DNA of 64,000 bases, from NCBI GenBank assembly GCA_911728435.2, contig OU452198.1, forward strand, positions 30,657,902 through 30,721,901, written 5' to 3'. This DNA comes from Apoderus coryli. Lineage: Eukaryota; Arthropoda; Insecta; Coleoptera; Attelabidae. The notes under the pieces are model-generated. The model saw only the letters and a program-made list of their open reading frames with translations, did not search any database and was not told where the DNA came from. Of this stretch, positions 10,976 to 22,190 are shown piece by piece. Both the position numbers and the translations under genes were made by a program. The first letter of the stretch is position 1. Each line of letters begins with the position of its first letter.

Positions 10976-11660
10976 AATTATTTAACAATGATTAATAAGT
11001 AATTCTTAATAAAAAAAAGCAAATAAAAATAATCCCAATATTATTACTTTAATTTATATAAACGTATTTAATTAGAAAACAGAAATAACGCAAAATCGTA
11101 TTTATATTCGAGCTGTGAATATAAAATAAAATCCGTTTAATTATTTATTTACACACAATTTCCAGTGTAAATAGTTTGTTTTATATACCCAGAAATATAC
11201 CAAATATTATTAAAAATACTGTTCAGCTATTTTTCAATATTTAAACTCAAATAAATATATTCAAAATTTCTAAGGAGATCCAACCACAAATGTATAAAAT
11301 TAATAAGATAAACTTTCAGAACTAGTGATAAAATTCCGTTTTCAAAAAAAAAAATAATCAAAAAAACTGCAATACTAAGGATGTTAAACAAGCCTTTCTT
11401 TAATTAGAACAATTTAAAATTTGAATCACGTAATCATTTGTGTTATGGTGCAGTTAAGTATAAACCCGATGGTTACGAGAGCACATACAAGGATAGTCAG
11501 AAATGATGTACCTACAAAAATCAATTAAACATATTACTTAATCCAAACAAATTAATACTTGGAACAGTGAATGTTTCCATGGCAACAAATAATTTCCCTT
11601 TTTTCTGAAAATAGAAATATACGAGTACAATACATATTTTAAACGTAACAAACTATAGAT
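10976..11660. other. AT-rich region upstream of gag, no gene seen
   Basis: Probably includes the untranslated leader and perhaps an LTR of the gag element, but no matching second LTR is present in the window. No other structure was recognised. Confidence 0.4.
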
Positions 11661-11747
11661 ATCACCCCCAAAGGCTGGGGAATCAGTTCATTTTTAGTGT
11701 GATTTTATTTTTCAAACAGTAAAACAATCAAATAATAATTTATTCAC

Positions 11748-12369
11748 CTGAAGTTCTATTTGTTCTTCTGGAGTAGGCTTCGTAACACGCTGTTCATTCT
11801 CATAACCACCCCATGGTCCCAAAAATCTATCAATGTCGCTTGCGTCATTATTTTGGTTCCGTTTTCGCTTATCCAAAGTTCTTAACTTCGTTGATTCAAA
11901 CACGGTTTTCAAATTCGAATTTGTAGGCTCTTCTGTGTTGCCAATAACTCTATCACCACCGTCTTTTTCTATATCTCCTACTGATGGATCTAAAGCATAA
12001 CCGTAACTCGCAAATGTCCGACGTTGATTTTCGAATTGAAATTCACTTAGGTAAGCTGGTTCTATTCGACCTGATAACATGTTGGTGTCCAAGCTCTGTT
12101 GTTGAGTTTTGAATGGGTTTGCCGAACCTACGTCTGGTGCAAACAATTCATCGTATTTTGCGTTGTATGTAAGTTCTTTGGTATCTGGTTTTGTGCATAT
12201 TTTGTCATCGGTGAGACTAGTTGAAAGAACTGTTGGAGCCGCACATATTTGCATTAGTTTACCTCTTAGGGAAAGATCTACTTCTGTAGGTTCATTGCAG
12301 GCCCGATCACGAGTTGTTTCCGTTGGCTTTACTTCAGATGAATTTTTGCCTTCGTAACCTTCACTATCC
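11748..12369 (-). pseudogene. CDC40/PRP17 exon 1, partial copy B
   Basis: A third copy of the CDC40 N-terminal exon, same strand as the functional gene. It is open from just inside the start region to a changed donor (GTGAAT instead of GTAAGT). The first eight codons or so and the 5' untranslated region are missing: after 12369 the sequence jumps to the more distal upstream region. Differences from the intact exon include DVGSANPF for DVVGPANPF-type sequence and R for G in DIDRFLGPW. No exon 2 follows on this strand within 6 kb. It is a fragment, not a gene. Confidence 0.88.
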
Positions 12370-12543
12370 CTTCTCTTGTCAAACCAAAAGTCAATGTCAC
12401 CTGTCTTTCAATCACAAATTTGATTTACGGTTAACTGAGAAAATATCCGCAAAATTTGACATTGACGTTCCTTTTATGTAAAATTCAAGTGAAGTGAGCA
12501 GTAGATGATCATGCAAATCAGCCCAGCTGATCTGAATCTGTAG
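12370..12543. other. Duplicated CDC40 upstream sequence
   Basis: Matches 37395-37565 and the reverse complement of 3055-3225, ending near GATCTGAATCTGTAGATG. It marks the upstream limit of the copy B duplication. Confidence 0.75.
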
Positions 12544-14600
12544 ATGCCATTGATGTATTAACTAAAGAGATATAACTATTAATAATAATAAATTGTGATA
12601 GTGTTAATAATAATAAATTGTGATAGTGCTGTCTTTGTCGTCGAAAACCTGCAAAAAAAGGACCGCTATCTATGTGACTTACCTTAAAGCTGCACCGAAG
12701 GTGCAGCCGCAGGTATGTCTATATGGAAAATTTGTTTTTTGCAGCATCCCAACGGGCACTTTTCAAGGGGATTTAATGCGGCCACACTATTTTAATTAAT
12801 TCATTTAATTACATCTACACAGTTAATTGAAATGTGCGACGCAGAGGGAGATATCATCCAGTAGTTATTGAAAAATATGATCACATCCACCCATCTGACG
12901 GCTCTCATGACACTGTCACTTTAGGTTATTATCACTTTTTCAGTAATATTACTTCAAATACACAATGACAACTTCTAAATTGACTACAATTATATGGAAT
13001 AAGCATTTTCTAACACTACAATATACAACATGTTGATAGAAATTGATCTTAAACATAAAAATAATGCCGAAAACTCTTAAGCTATGAATGTAAACAAAGA
13101 AAATAATAATAACCTATTTGACACAAGCGTTAGAAAAAACATTTTGACCAAAACCAAATTATGACGTGAAACTAGAGGTGTCAACTATATTGGAATTTGT
13201 CGATTTATTTTGAAAGCCATTTTCATGAATATATTCTTAGAAAAGCATATGGGACATGCAATTTCGTATATTTTTAATAACAATCCTATAAAAAGAATAA
13301 CGTAAATTGCATTGAACAAGTATTAATCTTTAAATCTCATTTCACAACAACGAGGAGTAGCAATTTTCACTCACCTATTTTAAACGCACGTTCCTTTTAC
13401 AGAAAAAAAAGTGCATGAAGTTAGAGTCGAACAATATGTGCCTGAGTTGTAACCTATGGATAGGATGACTTCTTTTGGTACCGACAGTTCTTTCATTACT
13501 GTTTTTGTTACAAAAATTCCAAGTAGTAGGTATATTAAAAACTTTCAATGAAACTAAATATAGATATGTGATTTTGTACCGAAATTAAACAAGTAGCCAT
13601 ATACCTATAATAGGTATCCATTATAAATTGAAGTAAGGAATAAAAAACTGCTACTTATTTATCTTATACCTAGAAAATCACGTACCTATAACTACGCTTA
13701 CTTGCTGAATGTTTTTATTTCAAAATACACAATAATTAAAATTCCTTAAACTACAAATACAAACAATAAACTTTAGAGTTTTGTGTTAGGTGCATAGGTA
13801 ATTTAACTATATTAATAAACTAAATTTGGGCTACGGGCGACTTTATCACACACATTTTAAAAACATTGGTATATTAATAGGTATAACCTACACACACTGA
13901 AAATATTATAATAAACCGAACGAAATTTCATAATTTCTAAACACCAAATCATGATTTAGTTTATGTCGCCTGAGCAGAGCTTCGTTGTTGATCACTTTAT
14001 AGTCGACAAAATTTTAAACAAACGGCTGTATGTCCACATTTTGAACGCCTATTTTGTTGATAGTGTCAGTTTGGGTTAGGTATTAACAATTTCTCACTAA
14101 AATTTACTACAAATACTTTTAATAACCATTTTATAACAATACAATTTAACAACAATTTGATCTTAAACATGAAAATAATGCCGAAAACTGTTAGGCTGTC
14201 AATGTACACAAATAAAACCAAATTATGACGTGAACTAGAAGTGTCAACCAAACAAAAATAAGTGACACTAACGTCAGAAAAAAATTCTGCCAAATTATGA
14301 CAAACCAACGAAGCCAAAATAGATAGACAGATAGTCCTAAAATTAACGTCCGCCGCTATTAACGTTAACGTTAATTTAACACCAACGATTTTCAAATAGA
14401 CAGATGTGGTAGGTTTATAAAATGATGATAATCATATTATAGGCAGCCATTTTTAGGCTAGCAGATTTAAAATACCTAACAAATATATTTATAGTAGGTA
14501 TTTAGTATAAAATTTTATAAGGTTATTGAATTTGACAAGTGGATTTATTATTTAAATTAGGTATGTATCAGATTATAACAAAATTAATTAATAAGCGCAT
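12544..14600. other. Intergenic AT-rich DNA with one duplicated ~100-bp segment
   Basis: No gene recognised. A 25-bp unit (TAATAATAATAAATTGTGAT...) is repeated in tandem near 12580-12625. A perfect hairpin GCTGCACC-GAA-GGTGCAGC lies near 12690. The segment around 13050-13175 (GATCTTAAACAT, AATAATGCCGAAAAC, CAAATTATGACGTGAA) recurs at 14160-14250, so both are copies of one dispersed repeat. Confidence 0.5.
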
Positions 14601-14602
14601 GT

Positions 14603-15262
14603 ACAGGGTGATGCAAAAAAAAAAACATTAATTAGCCAACATTTTACAAATTTTCCAGATTGTAATCAAATAAATTTTAAATGTTTAGAAATTTTTAGCA
14701 TACACTTAAATTTATATACGGGGTGAGTCAAAAATGTATTTCATCACTTTGTTAAGGACAAAAAAGTAATATTTTGAATAATTTTTATATTTCTTTAGAT
14801 TTCAAATCAAGATTTTTTTGAAAGCTAAACTATAGCCTCCTAGAGGTTATCTACGGGGTCACTCAAAAATGTTTATGAATGTAATTTATTATTTAAGACT
14901 TTTAGAGAACTTTATCAGCGATAGGTGACTTTTTATTTTCTTTGAAAGAGAAACTTTTAGCATAGGCTTTAAATTTATATACGGGGTGAGTCAAAAATGT
15001 ATTTCATTATTTTGGACAAAAAAGTAATATTTTAAAGAATTTTTTGATTTCTTTAGATTTCAATTCAAGTTTTCTGTGAAAGTTAAACTATAAGCTCAAA
15101 TTTATATACAGGGTGAATCAAAAATGTATTTCTTTATTTTGTTAAGGTCAAATAGTAATATTTTGAATAATTTTTTGATATCTTTAGATTTCAATTCAAG
15201 ATTTCTTTGAAAGTTAAACTACATGCTCCTAGAGGTTATCTACGGGGTAACTCAAAAATGTT
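14603..15262. repeat. Diverged tandem repeats with CGGGGTGAGTCAAAAATG boxes
   Basis: The box YACRGGGTVANTCAAAAATG occurs at about 14718, 14850, 14980, 15108 and 15240, with a weaker form at 14605. Between boxes, segments such as AATATTTTGAATAATTTTT and CTTTAGATTTCAATTCAAG repeat, giving higher-order units of roughly 130-260 bp. The box resembles the CAGGGTG ends of TA-type elements elsewhere here (51386, 63923), so this may be a tandem array of truncated ends. Confidence 0.7.
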
Positions 15263-15299
15263 TCTATTTATTTTCAATAATAGATAGAAACATTTTCAG

Positions 15300-15620
15300 A
15301 TTTTCAGCTCTGGCAATACTTTTTTTTAATTAATTTTTGAATTATTTTTTTTGAAAATTTTTTTTTCTTATTTTTTTTTTAAATTTTTTTTGAAAATTTT
15401 TTTTTTGAACATTTTTTTTTATTATTTTTTTTTTTTAATTTTTTTTTTTTGAAATTTTTTTTTTAATAATAGAAACATTTTTTTCCTTGAAATTTTTTTT
15501 CTTGATTTTTTTTTTCCTTTTTTTTTATAACCCTCAATGACTTTTTTCATAGACAAAACTACCACACAACGACTGGGAAATCCCAAAGGGATTTCTTGTT
15601 TACTATATAAAATGCCCCAT
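15300..15620 (-). repeat. Poly-T tract and short dispersed repeat copy 1
   Basis: Dense T runs (about 15330-15530) are followed by an 80-bp block containing GACTGGGAAATCCCAAAGGG. The same block follows a T run at 20300-20377. On the minus strand this is a conserved block ending in poly-A, which fits the 3' end of a SINE or LINE. A short AGCTCTGGCAATA segment at about 15306 also occurs after the tRNA-like sequence at 49725. Confidence 0.55.
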
Positions 15621-16404
15621 ACATTAAAAAAAATAGCATATACTCTATAAGTCTGGGCGACTGGAATACTTTTAGGAGTGGAGGGAATCATCACATGTTG
15701 TCAGCTTGTCTGTTGTTATATTTTTAATACTGTTGTTTATTCACATTATATAATTATTTTAAATTTAATGCTTATAAAATATACTTTTGTCACTGAATTA
15801 ATATATTTCACACTACACGTGAGGATTTTAATGATGAAAATATTAAATGAAGGAACTAAATTATTTATTAAAGTTTTTGAAAAGATAAAGATGATCGTTA
15901 TACGGCATCGTCGTAAAATCAGGCGGGGTGATTTGACCAATCAGCGTAAGGAACGTAATATGTTTGGTTTTTTTTATAGTAAATGAAGGAACGGTGTTGT
16001 CGGCATAGAGGATACATTATCTTGTGTGTTGTTTATGTTTGATATTATGTGAAGAAGAAATAAAGCTTTCAAAAATCTGGACGGTATATCGTTCAGTAGA
16101 ATTTTCTTTGGATAGTGAGTTTCACAGTTTTGAAGCCCACAAGAAGAATGAGTTTTAAAAATTGCATTCGTAATATGGACTGTGGCATACCTTATATCAT
16201 CGGATGATATGGGTCAAGGATGTGGAAGAAATCACCAGCATTTTTTCACAAGATGTACCGTGATAGTATCAATAGAAACAAGATAAATATCCCACATTTT
16301 CTATATATTTGCATGATTACCCGCAACAGGTTAGCGAAACAAACAAACAAAAACAATGATTATTGTTTAAAAACTTACCGGTAAAATATAATAGTTCACA
16401 GCAG
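15621..16404. other. No feature recognised
   Basis: AT-rich. A 102-codon open frame at 15678-15986 has no recognisable domain and low-complexity composition, so I do not call it a gene. Confidence 0.4.
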
Positions 16405-16690
16405 AAGAACTCGACCATTACTAGGTAAAGGATCAATACCATTTTTACTTTTTAAAAAAAAATCACAGTCTATGTCTTCTAAACATTAATCTGTACAAGC
16501 TTTTCGATCATCGATCAGTAATATTTCAAGATCATAACAATGTTGGTATAATTACTGATACATGATCGAAAAATGTTATCCAGTTTAATGTTTAGAAGAC
16601 TTTTCTTGAAAATATGTGAAATTTTCTTAAATAGAAAAATTGTTCCTGATCCTTTACTTGGGACCTAATGTTCGAGTTCAACATAGCTGT
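16405..16690. mobile_element. Foldback element (285 bp)
   Basis: Two inverted arms of about 125-135 bp surround a 20-bp centre. Left-arm words GAACTCGACCATTA, GGTAAAGGATCA and GTCTTCTAAACATTAA reappear inverted on the right (TGATCCTTTACTTGGGACC, TTAATGTTTAGAAGAC, TAATGTTCGAGTTC). No gene is inside and the target duplication is not clear. Confidence 0.75.
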
Positions 16691-16977
16691 CAATAAATAC
16701 AATCGGGGATTGTCGTAAAATGTCCGTCGCTGTCACGGCACATATTAATTGAAAAATAGGGAGTTAAGGCAAAACCAAGGACGTAAACGTAAACGTGAGA
16801 TTTTGGTTATGGTTACGTATCGTATATGCGGAAGGTAGAGATAACACTTTTCTTGAGAAAAATACTCTTAGATTTTTCTACTTCCATTTACTATGTTGTT
16901 AATATTATTGTTTTTTTAATCACTAACCAAATACTTATATATTTTATTATGTATACCTATAAACAATAACAGAAAAA

Positions 16978-17655
16978 TGCTGCGCAGTCAGACGAATTTT
17001 GAGACTTGGAGATTGTAATCGGAGTGTGGTGTTGCCAGGTTTAAAACACACATATTATGTTGAAACGGTAAAATATTTGGCGCTTAATTTTTGGCCGTTA
17101 AATTTAAATGTTGCTCTAGGTTATACACATTTGTTGTATTTATATGATTTGCATTTGTGTGAATTAGTTCGATAACAGTCATCGTTAGGTAATCATTGCA
17201 GGAGGTTGGGGGTAAAATGCTGAATATGGAAGGTTAGGTAGCAGGCAGGGATGTGTTGTAAGGGTGTAATAGTAATTATCAGGAAGAGTTAGTAAAGGAG
17301 GGTGGGTGTAGATTGAGATGAGATGTAGTAGGCATATAGTTGTTAGTTCGATAGCAGTCATTGTTAGGACAACACATCCCTGCCTGCTACCTAACCCATG
17401 GAAGGTTAGGTAGCAGCAGCATGTTACCCCCAACCTCATGCAATGATTACCTAACAAAGCCTGCTATCGAACTAATATAACAACTATGTGCCTACTGCAT
17501 TTCATCTCAATCCTGCTTTACTAACTCTTCCTGATCATCACTATTACACCCTTACAACACTTCCCTGCCTACTACCTAACCTTCCATACTCAGCATTTTA
17601 CTCCAACCGCCTGCAATGATATAATAATGTCATCCACTGTATAAATTTTTAACTA
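16978..17655. mobile_element. Composite foldback element, copy 1 (truncated)
   Basis: Begins within the conserved block GCTGCGCAGTCAGACG and continues through GTTGCCAGGTTTAAAACACA. It then enters a set of inverted modules: TGCAGGAGGTTGGGGGTAAA, GGAAGGTTAGGTAGCAGGCA and GGGATGTGTTGTAAGG appear forward (about 17195-17265), inverted near 17370-17400, and inverted again near 17560-17615. It is the reverse complement of 42480-43790 but lacks the outer ends. No coding region was seen. Confidence 0.75.
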
Positions 17656-19990
17656 GTATAAACTGTGAGAGCCCTTATTCACTCTATTATTTCTGCAATA
17701 GCGTAATTAATCCGAAATCTGTTTACAACCGAAACACATGAATATGCTAATTTAAACATAAACTCAATTTCCCCAAGTTTATTTTATTTTATTTTTGCTA
17801 AAATAATTTCTTTGTCAAAAAAACTCCATATTAATTATATTTCATTATACTCAATTCATTCAAAATTTGGCAACATCGAAGGAAAATTACGAAACACGCG
17901 GGTGCCACACTTTATTTGAAAATTTTCACCATCGTTAGTCACGTACTCATTAATTGCGTAAGACCGAAAGCAATCGAGCAATCCGAAATATATTTATACC
18001 CCCAATCCAAGTCCAAATGTCTAATTAACCCGAAATCGTAAATTAGGCAAGCTTTTTTTCTTTTATTTTTACAAAAATATTAACGTTGTTAAATATATTT
18101 CATTTTATTACCGGCTTGAAACTAAGTCTGACAACAATGCTATTTGGCTAAGTAAATTTCCTATATTTATTATTTATTTAAATAAAATAACGAACAATCA
18201 GCTGGAAATATTGTATTAATATCCAGTAAAAATGTATACAAATACGGTAAGTATCATAATATCTTTCATTAATACGTATTTTTTCCAACATACATAACAT
18301 AACAAATGTATTCAGGTTAGGTTTGTTTACGTTAATAAATGCCTAATTTTTAATGAAAATTAAATTAATTTGCAGGTCAAAAACGTAACAATTCGCAAGA
18401 CAATAGTACTAAGATACATTACAAGAACGATTAAACAGAAAACCGTACCATGTAACTTATAAATTGACCCAGAAATCTAAACCAATAGACAGTACCGAAA
18501 AGTCTCTGAAAAGAAGAAAATTGACAAAGGTGGTGATTAGTTAATCTAATCACATATCATACTATTTGTAGAAATACAATAACAACAATATCTAAAAGAA
18601 TCAGCGCGTACGAGAGGCTAATAAGTCATCAACGGTTATGTGCTAGAAAATGAGGAAAACACAATCTCTACAAAATCTCGATAGCCACGAGACACATTTA
18701 ATGGGTAACCAGCATTTAATTATTATACAAGCTTTCTTACGTATAATACCTAATGTTTATTTCTAGCCAAAATTCGATTTTTGATGTACCTATAATAGGT
18801 TAAACATATTACACGTACGTAAACAAACACTAGAAAAGGCTATACAAGCTTTCTTACGTAAGTACTTTAAAATACAATACTTTTTATGTTTATTTAAAGG
18901 TATTTCAGCTAGCTGTGTTTATGTTCCTAGATACGTACCTACATATTATACCACATACTACTGAGGTATCTCCTAATCTTCACATTGGTAAACAAAAACG
19001 ACTTACCATAAAGCACAGAATAATACATTCCTTATTCTGTGGAAAGAAACTTTTATTTAGAGAAAGTATTTTTATCATAGAAGCAGCATAATATAAAATA
19101 TTTTATACTAATCAATTAGGTACCTACACGAAATAGAAACATGGGTACAACTAATAATGTTTCCAAAAGAAAATTAATATTATGTAATCTGAAGCATTTC
19201 AAAACGATCAAATTAATGTAGCGACTTTAACATGGTAAACAAGGTTTAAGATAGTTTTCGAATCAATAAAGGTTTCTGAAGATAAATTCTGCTAGAGTTG
19301 AAAAGGTGATAATTGTCTAACATATTTATTTAACATAAGTAGTCTAAAAATTCATTTGTCGTGTTTTAGATCAAAGAAGAATAACCCAAAATAGCAGTCA
19401 ATGAGAGAAAACCATTTATAATTTTGCATTTATATATTTTTTTATAAGTAGTAGTAGTAGTGTTTATTTCACCCAATATTAATGTATACAATAAAAGTAA
19501 CATAAAAAGTTATTACAGTTTGTTGTTTTTCAAATAAATATTCACTTAACTGAATACAGTTGAATTGATGTGATACGTACAACTGATGCTAAGTTGAACC
19601 TAACTGATATTTACGTTGAAGGACCTAGATCAGCTGGGCAGCTATTCTTGAAAACCAGGGAGTAGAACAATTGTGAGGCGAGGCAAAGTCTATTAAATTA
19701 GCACACCTTTGCCTCACTTCTATGTTCACTTGAACTGATGTGATAGTGGCAATTGGCACTCATTTTCAACGTAATTTTGTCAACGAAGAAATATGCTAAT
19801 GCCTATAGACTTTGAAAGATAACAAAAGTCAATGTTACCAACATACAAAAAATAAAAACCTGTGAACTAGAGGTGAAGGTAATAAAACTGTCGATAGTAT
19901 TTTTGATTCTTTAAATAATCAGCTGTAGCAAAAACGTTAAGTCATCGTAAATATTAAATATACTGTGGTTAAGTGTAGAACAAATTAAAA
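17656..19990. other. Long gene-free stretch
   Basis: No gene recognised. ACAAGCTTTCTTACGTA occurs twice (about 18727 and 18844). A GTAGTAGTAGTAGTG run followed by TTTATTTCACCCAATATTAA (19448-19480) looks like the microsatellite-tailed 3' end of a minus-strand LINE. A hairpin with GTGAGGC...GCCTCAC arms lies at about 19674-19720. Confidence 0.4.
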
Positions 19991-19994
19991 AAAC

Positions 19995-20377
19995 CATATA
20001 CAGGGTCATACAGAAAAATATATTAGTTTTACAACGCTTAAATTTTTTAGAGCGAAACGGAAAGAGTTAGAAAACTTTTGATTTTTTGTAGTTTGTTAGA
20101 ATGGTTTCATACATTTTTTTATACAGGGTGCAATCATTTTTAGGAAAAATTATTTATTATTATGACAAAGAAAATTCAAATTTTACTTTGAGTTTTCTTA
20201 GTTTGTTAGAGTGGTGTCATAAAATTTATTTATATACAGGGTGTCTCAAATGTAATTCTATTTATGTGATTAGGTTTTCAACCCATATTTTCAGTTTTTT
20301 TTATAACCCTCAAGACTTTTGTCATAGATAAGACTACCACAAAACGACTGGGAAATCCCAAAGGGATTTCTTGTATT
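19995..20377. repeat. Three ACAGGGT boxes and dispersed repeat copy 2
   Basis: ATACAGGGT occurs at about 20000, 20124 and 20234, each followed by A/T-rich sequence with repeated AGTTTGTTAGANTGGTNTCAT words, so the segment is a short diverged tandem array. It ends in the GACTGGGAAATCCCAAAGGG block shared with 15560-15605. Confidence 0.6.
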
Positions 20378-20613
20378 ATATATATTTTATGACAGTTAGA
20401 TGTTATCTAACTATCATAAAATATTCGAAGAATTTCGTTTAAAAATGTTGTAAAAGTTACCAAAAAGCCGATTTGAATATTTTTCAACTACGGATACTAA
20501 ACCAGCACATAATTTACTTCAGGTTTCATAATTTAAACTTTTCTGTAGGACCAGCCATTGGTCAAAATACCGTTTATTAAATTGTATACAAATATCATAA
20601 AAAATTTGCTTAC

Positions 20614-20751
20614 CAAACTGGCATGGGCTGATATTTTGTAGCCCTTTTGGTGGACAAAATTGATTTCCAGAACAATAACATTTGTTTTCTGGATTTTTTT
20701 CCACAGACTCAAATATATTGTCTGTAGGTGTGTACAAATCTGCGCTGATAC
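20614..20751 (-). CDS. CD36/scavenger receptor class B family, internal exon
   Basis: An exon of 138 bp coding for a piece of the CD36 extracellular loop: NIFESVEKNPENKCYC and CPPKGLQNISPCQF. The NP-EN-CYC and P-G-L-NISPC motifs belong to the cysteine-bridged region of this family. The acceptor is TTTAAAG and the donor GTAAGC at 20608-20613. It starts with two bases of a split codon, matching the single base left by the exon at 21322-21577, giving K-H-G-I across the junction. CD36-type proteins are two-pass membrane receptors for lipids or lipoproteins. The following exon (normally carrying the SFPHFY-type motif) was not found. Confidence 0.75.
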
Positions 20752-21321
20752 CTTTAAAAATTAAATTCGATATGATTATTTCTGGTTGTGAATTTTACAA
20801 GCAGCAAGCAATTTTATTAAAAATCATCAGAGTTTTTGAACTAAACAGAGGGTTCTCTGTTCATTGGGTGCGGGTGGTAAGGATGCAATTGGTGTTCTCT
20901 GAATACAATCGCCTTGTGAAAGTTTTCCGGTATTTCTCTTAGGTTGTGCTTGAATAATATTGAAAACACTTCATTCTATGTTGACGTTTCGAACAGTATT
21001 AAAACTGCTATGTCCAAATTTGCTGTGTTGGTAAATTCAACAATTAGGGCTGTCGCTTCCGCCATCTTTAGCTATTAATTTTTGACCTGACGTTATTAAA
21101 GTCTTCGCAAAATACCATTTAAGCTCTGCAGATTTGGTGTGACAGGCATTAATTCACTGTCGGTTGACAGGAACAGACTAATAAATCTGCCGGACTAGCT
21201 AGAATCGAGTTAGGTATCGAAACTGTCAGATTTAGATCAGATATTCAATTGGTGGGTCTTGCGAACCAATTTTGACCTATTGAGTAGGTAGGTAAATATA
21301 ACGAGAAGGATTTCTACTTAC
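20752..21321 (-). other. Intron of the CD36-like gene
   Basis: The 570-bp interval between the two phase-compatible exons. No TE was recognised inside. Confidence 0.65.
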
Positions 21322-21577
21322 CATGTTTAGTTACAGGCTTTCGATATTGCATCGGAAATATCCTGCACAAATCCTTATCATATATATGGACAACATCTTT
21401 TCGTGTGAAGTATCTTGGTGGAAAAAATGAACCTTCACTAGCTGATAGTGCATTACATGGCGCTTCCTTCCAAAATGGCAAGGTATTGGCTCCATTTAAA
21501 TTGGCCAACAGTCCAAATTCATGCATACCTGTTTCACCTGTGTAGATGTTGTGGACTTCGGGCAATGTGCCGTTCCT
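21322..21577 (-). CDS. CD36/scavenger receptor class B family, internal exon
   Basis: An exon of 256 bp with acceptor TTTTAG and donor GTAAGT. It encodes NGTLPEVHNIYTGETGMHEF, NGANTLPFWKEAPCNALSAS, EGSFFPP and VVHIYDKDLCRIFPMQYRKP. The order YTG...G...W...CN...SEG..FPP is diagnostic for the CD36 family's extracellular domain. It lies upstream of the 20614-20751 exon, 570 bp away, on the same strand and in compatible phase, so I infer two consecutive exons of one gene. No stop or frameshift is seen. First exons with the N-terminal membrane segment were not found; TEs occupy the region beyond 21942. Whether the gene is complete cannot be told. Confidence 0.8.
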
Positions 21578-21941
21578 CTAAAATGAGTACAATAATAGTA
21601 ATATAATTGCTGTATACGAAAAAAATAACAATCTACATAAATAATGCCAGTTTTTATAAAATGGCAATTCATTTATTTCCACTACTTTACAATAAAACAG
21701 AAACTTAGTTCTGCTACAAAATCTTATAAATAGGAACTAGTTGCCCTATGTGTGTCCATCAATTTTTCCAAATTTGCCTAAATATTGGTCAAAAACAGTC
21801 CCAATCCCTAGAAGATCCACTCGAGGAACGAAAATGTAAACAATCGATCGTTCCAAAAAAAAAAACTGGAAAGAGATATCGAGTTGCGGTATTAGGGAAG
21901 TTCTTGACCAACTCTTTACTCTCTTTGGTTTGACCGGTATA

Positions 21942-22190
21942 CGAGGGTTGCCTTTTATATTTCGGGATTTGAGAACAAAAACAAATATTAATCATCGACA
22001 ATCACTTTATTGTTTTTCAAAATATTCCCCATGAAGATCTATATACTTTTGCATGCGTTTGAACCAATTGTCGAAGCAATTTTTCCACTCTGATTGAGGT
22101 ATCTCCAAAACATGCATTCTGACTGCAGCAACCGCTTCTTCAGGTATCGGTTTTAGCTTACCTTTTTCAAAAATTCCTAAACAAAACACT
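21942..22190 (-). pseudogene. Mariner fragment: terminal repeat plus transposase C-terminus
   Basis: TA followed by the inverted-repeat-like end CGAGGGTTGCCTTTTATATT, then (minus strand) the last 60 codons of a mariner transposase-type ORF: IPQSEWKNCFDNWFKRMQKY and IDLHGEYFEKQ before the stop. The catalytic domain is missing because the sequence switches at about 22190 to the DIRS element. This is one end of an element truncated by the DIRS insertion or by deletion. Confidence 0.8.

Noticed and set aside
12688..12708. Hairpin GCTGCACC-GAA-GGTGCAGC as another tiny insertion
   Set aside because: No direct repeats flank it and no second copy was found. One isolated palindrome is not evidence of insertion.
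15678..15986. A 102-codon open frame
   Set aside because: No recognisable domain, hydrophobic low-complexity composition, AT-rich context and no neighbours that support it.
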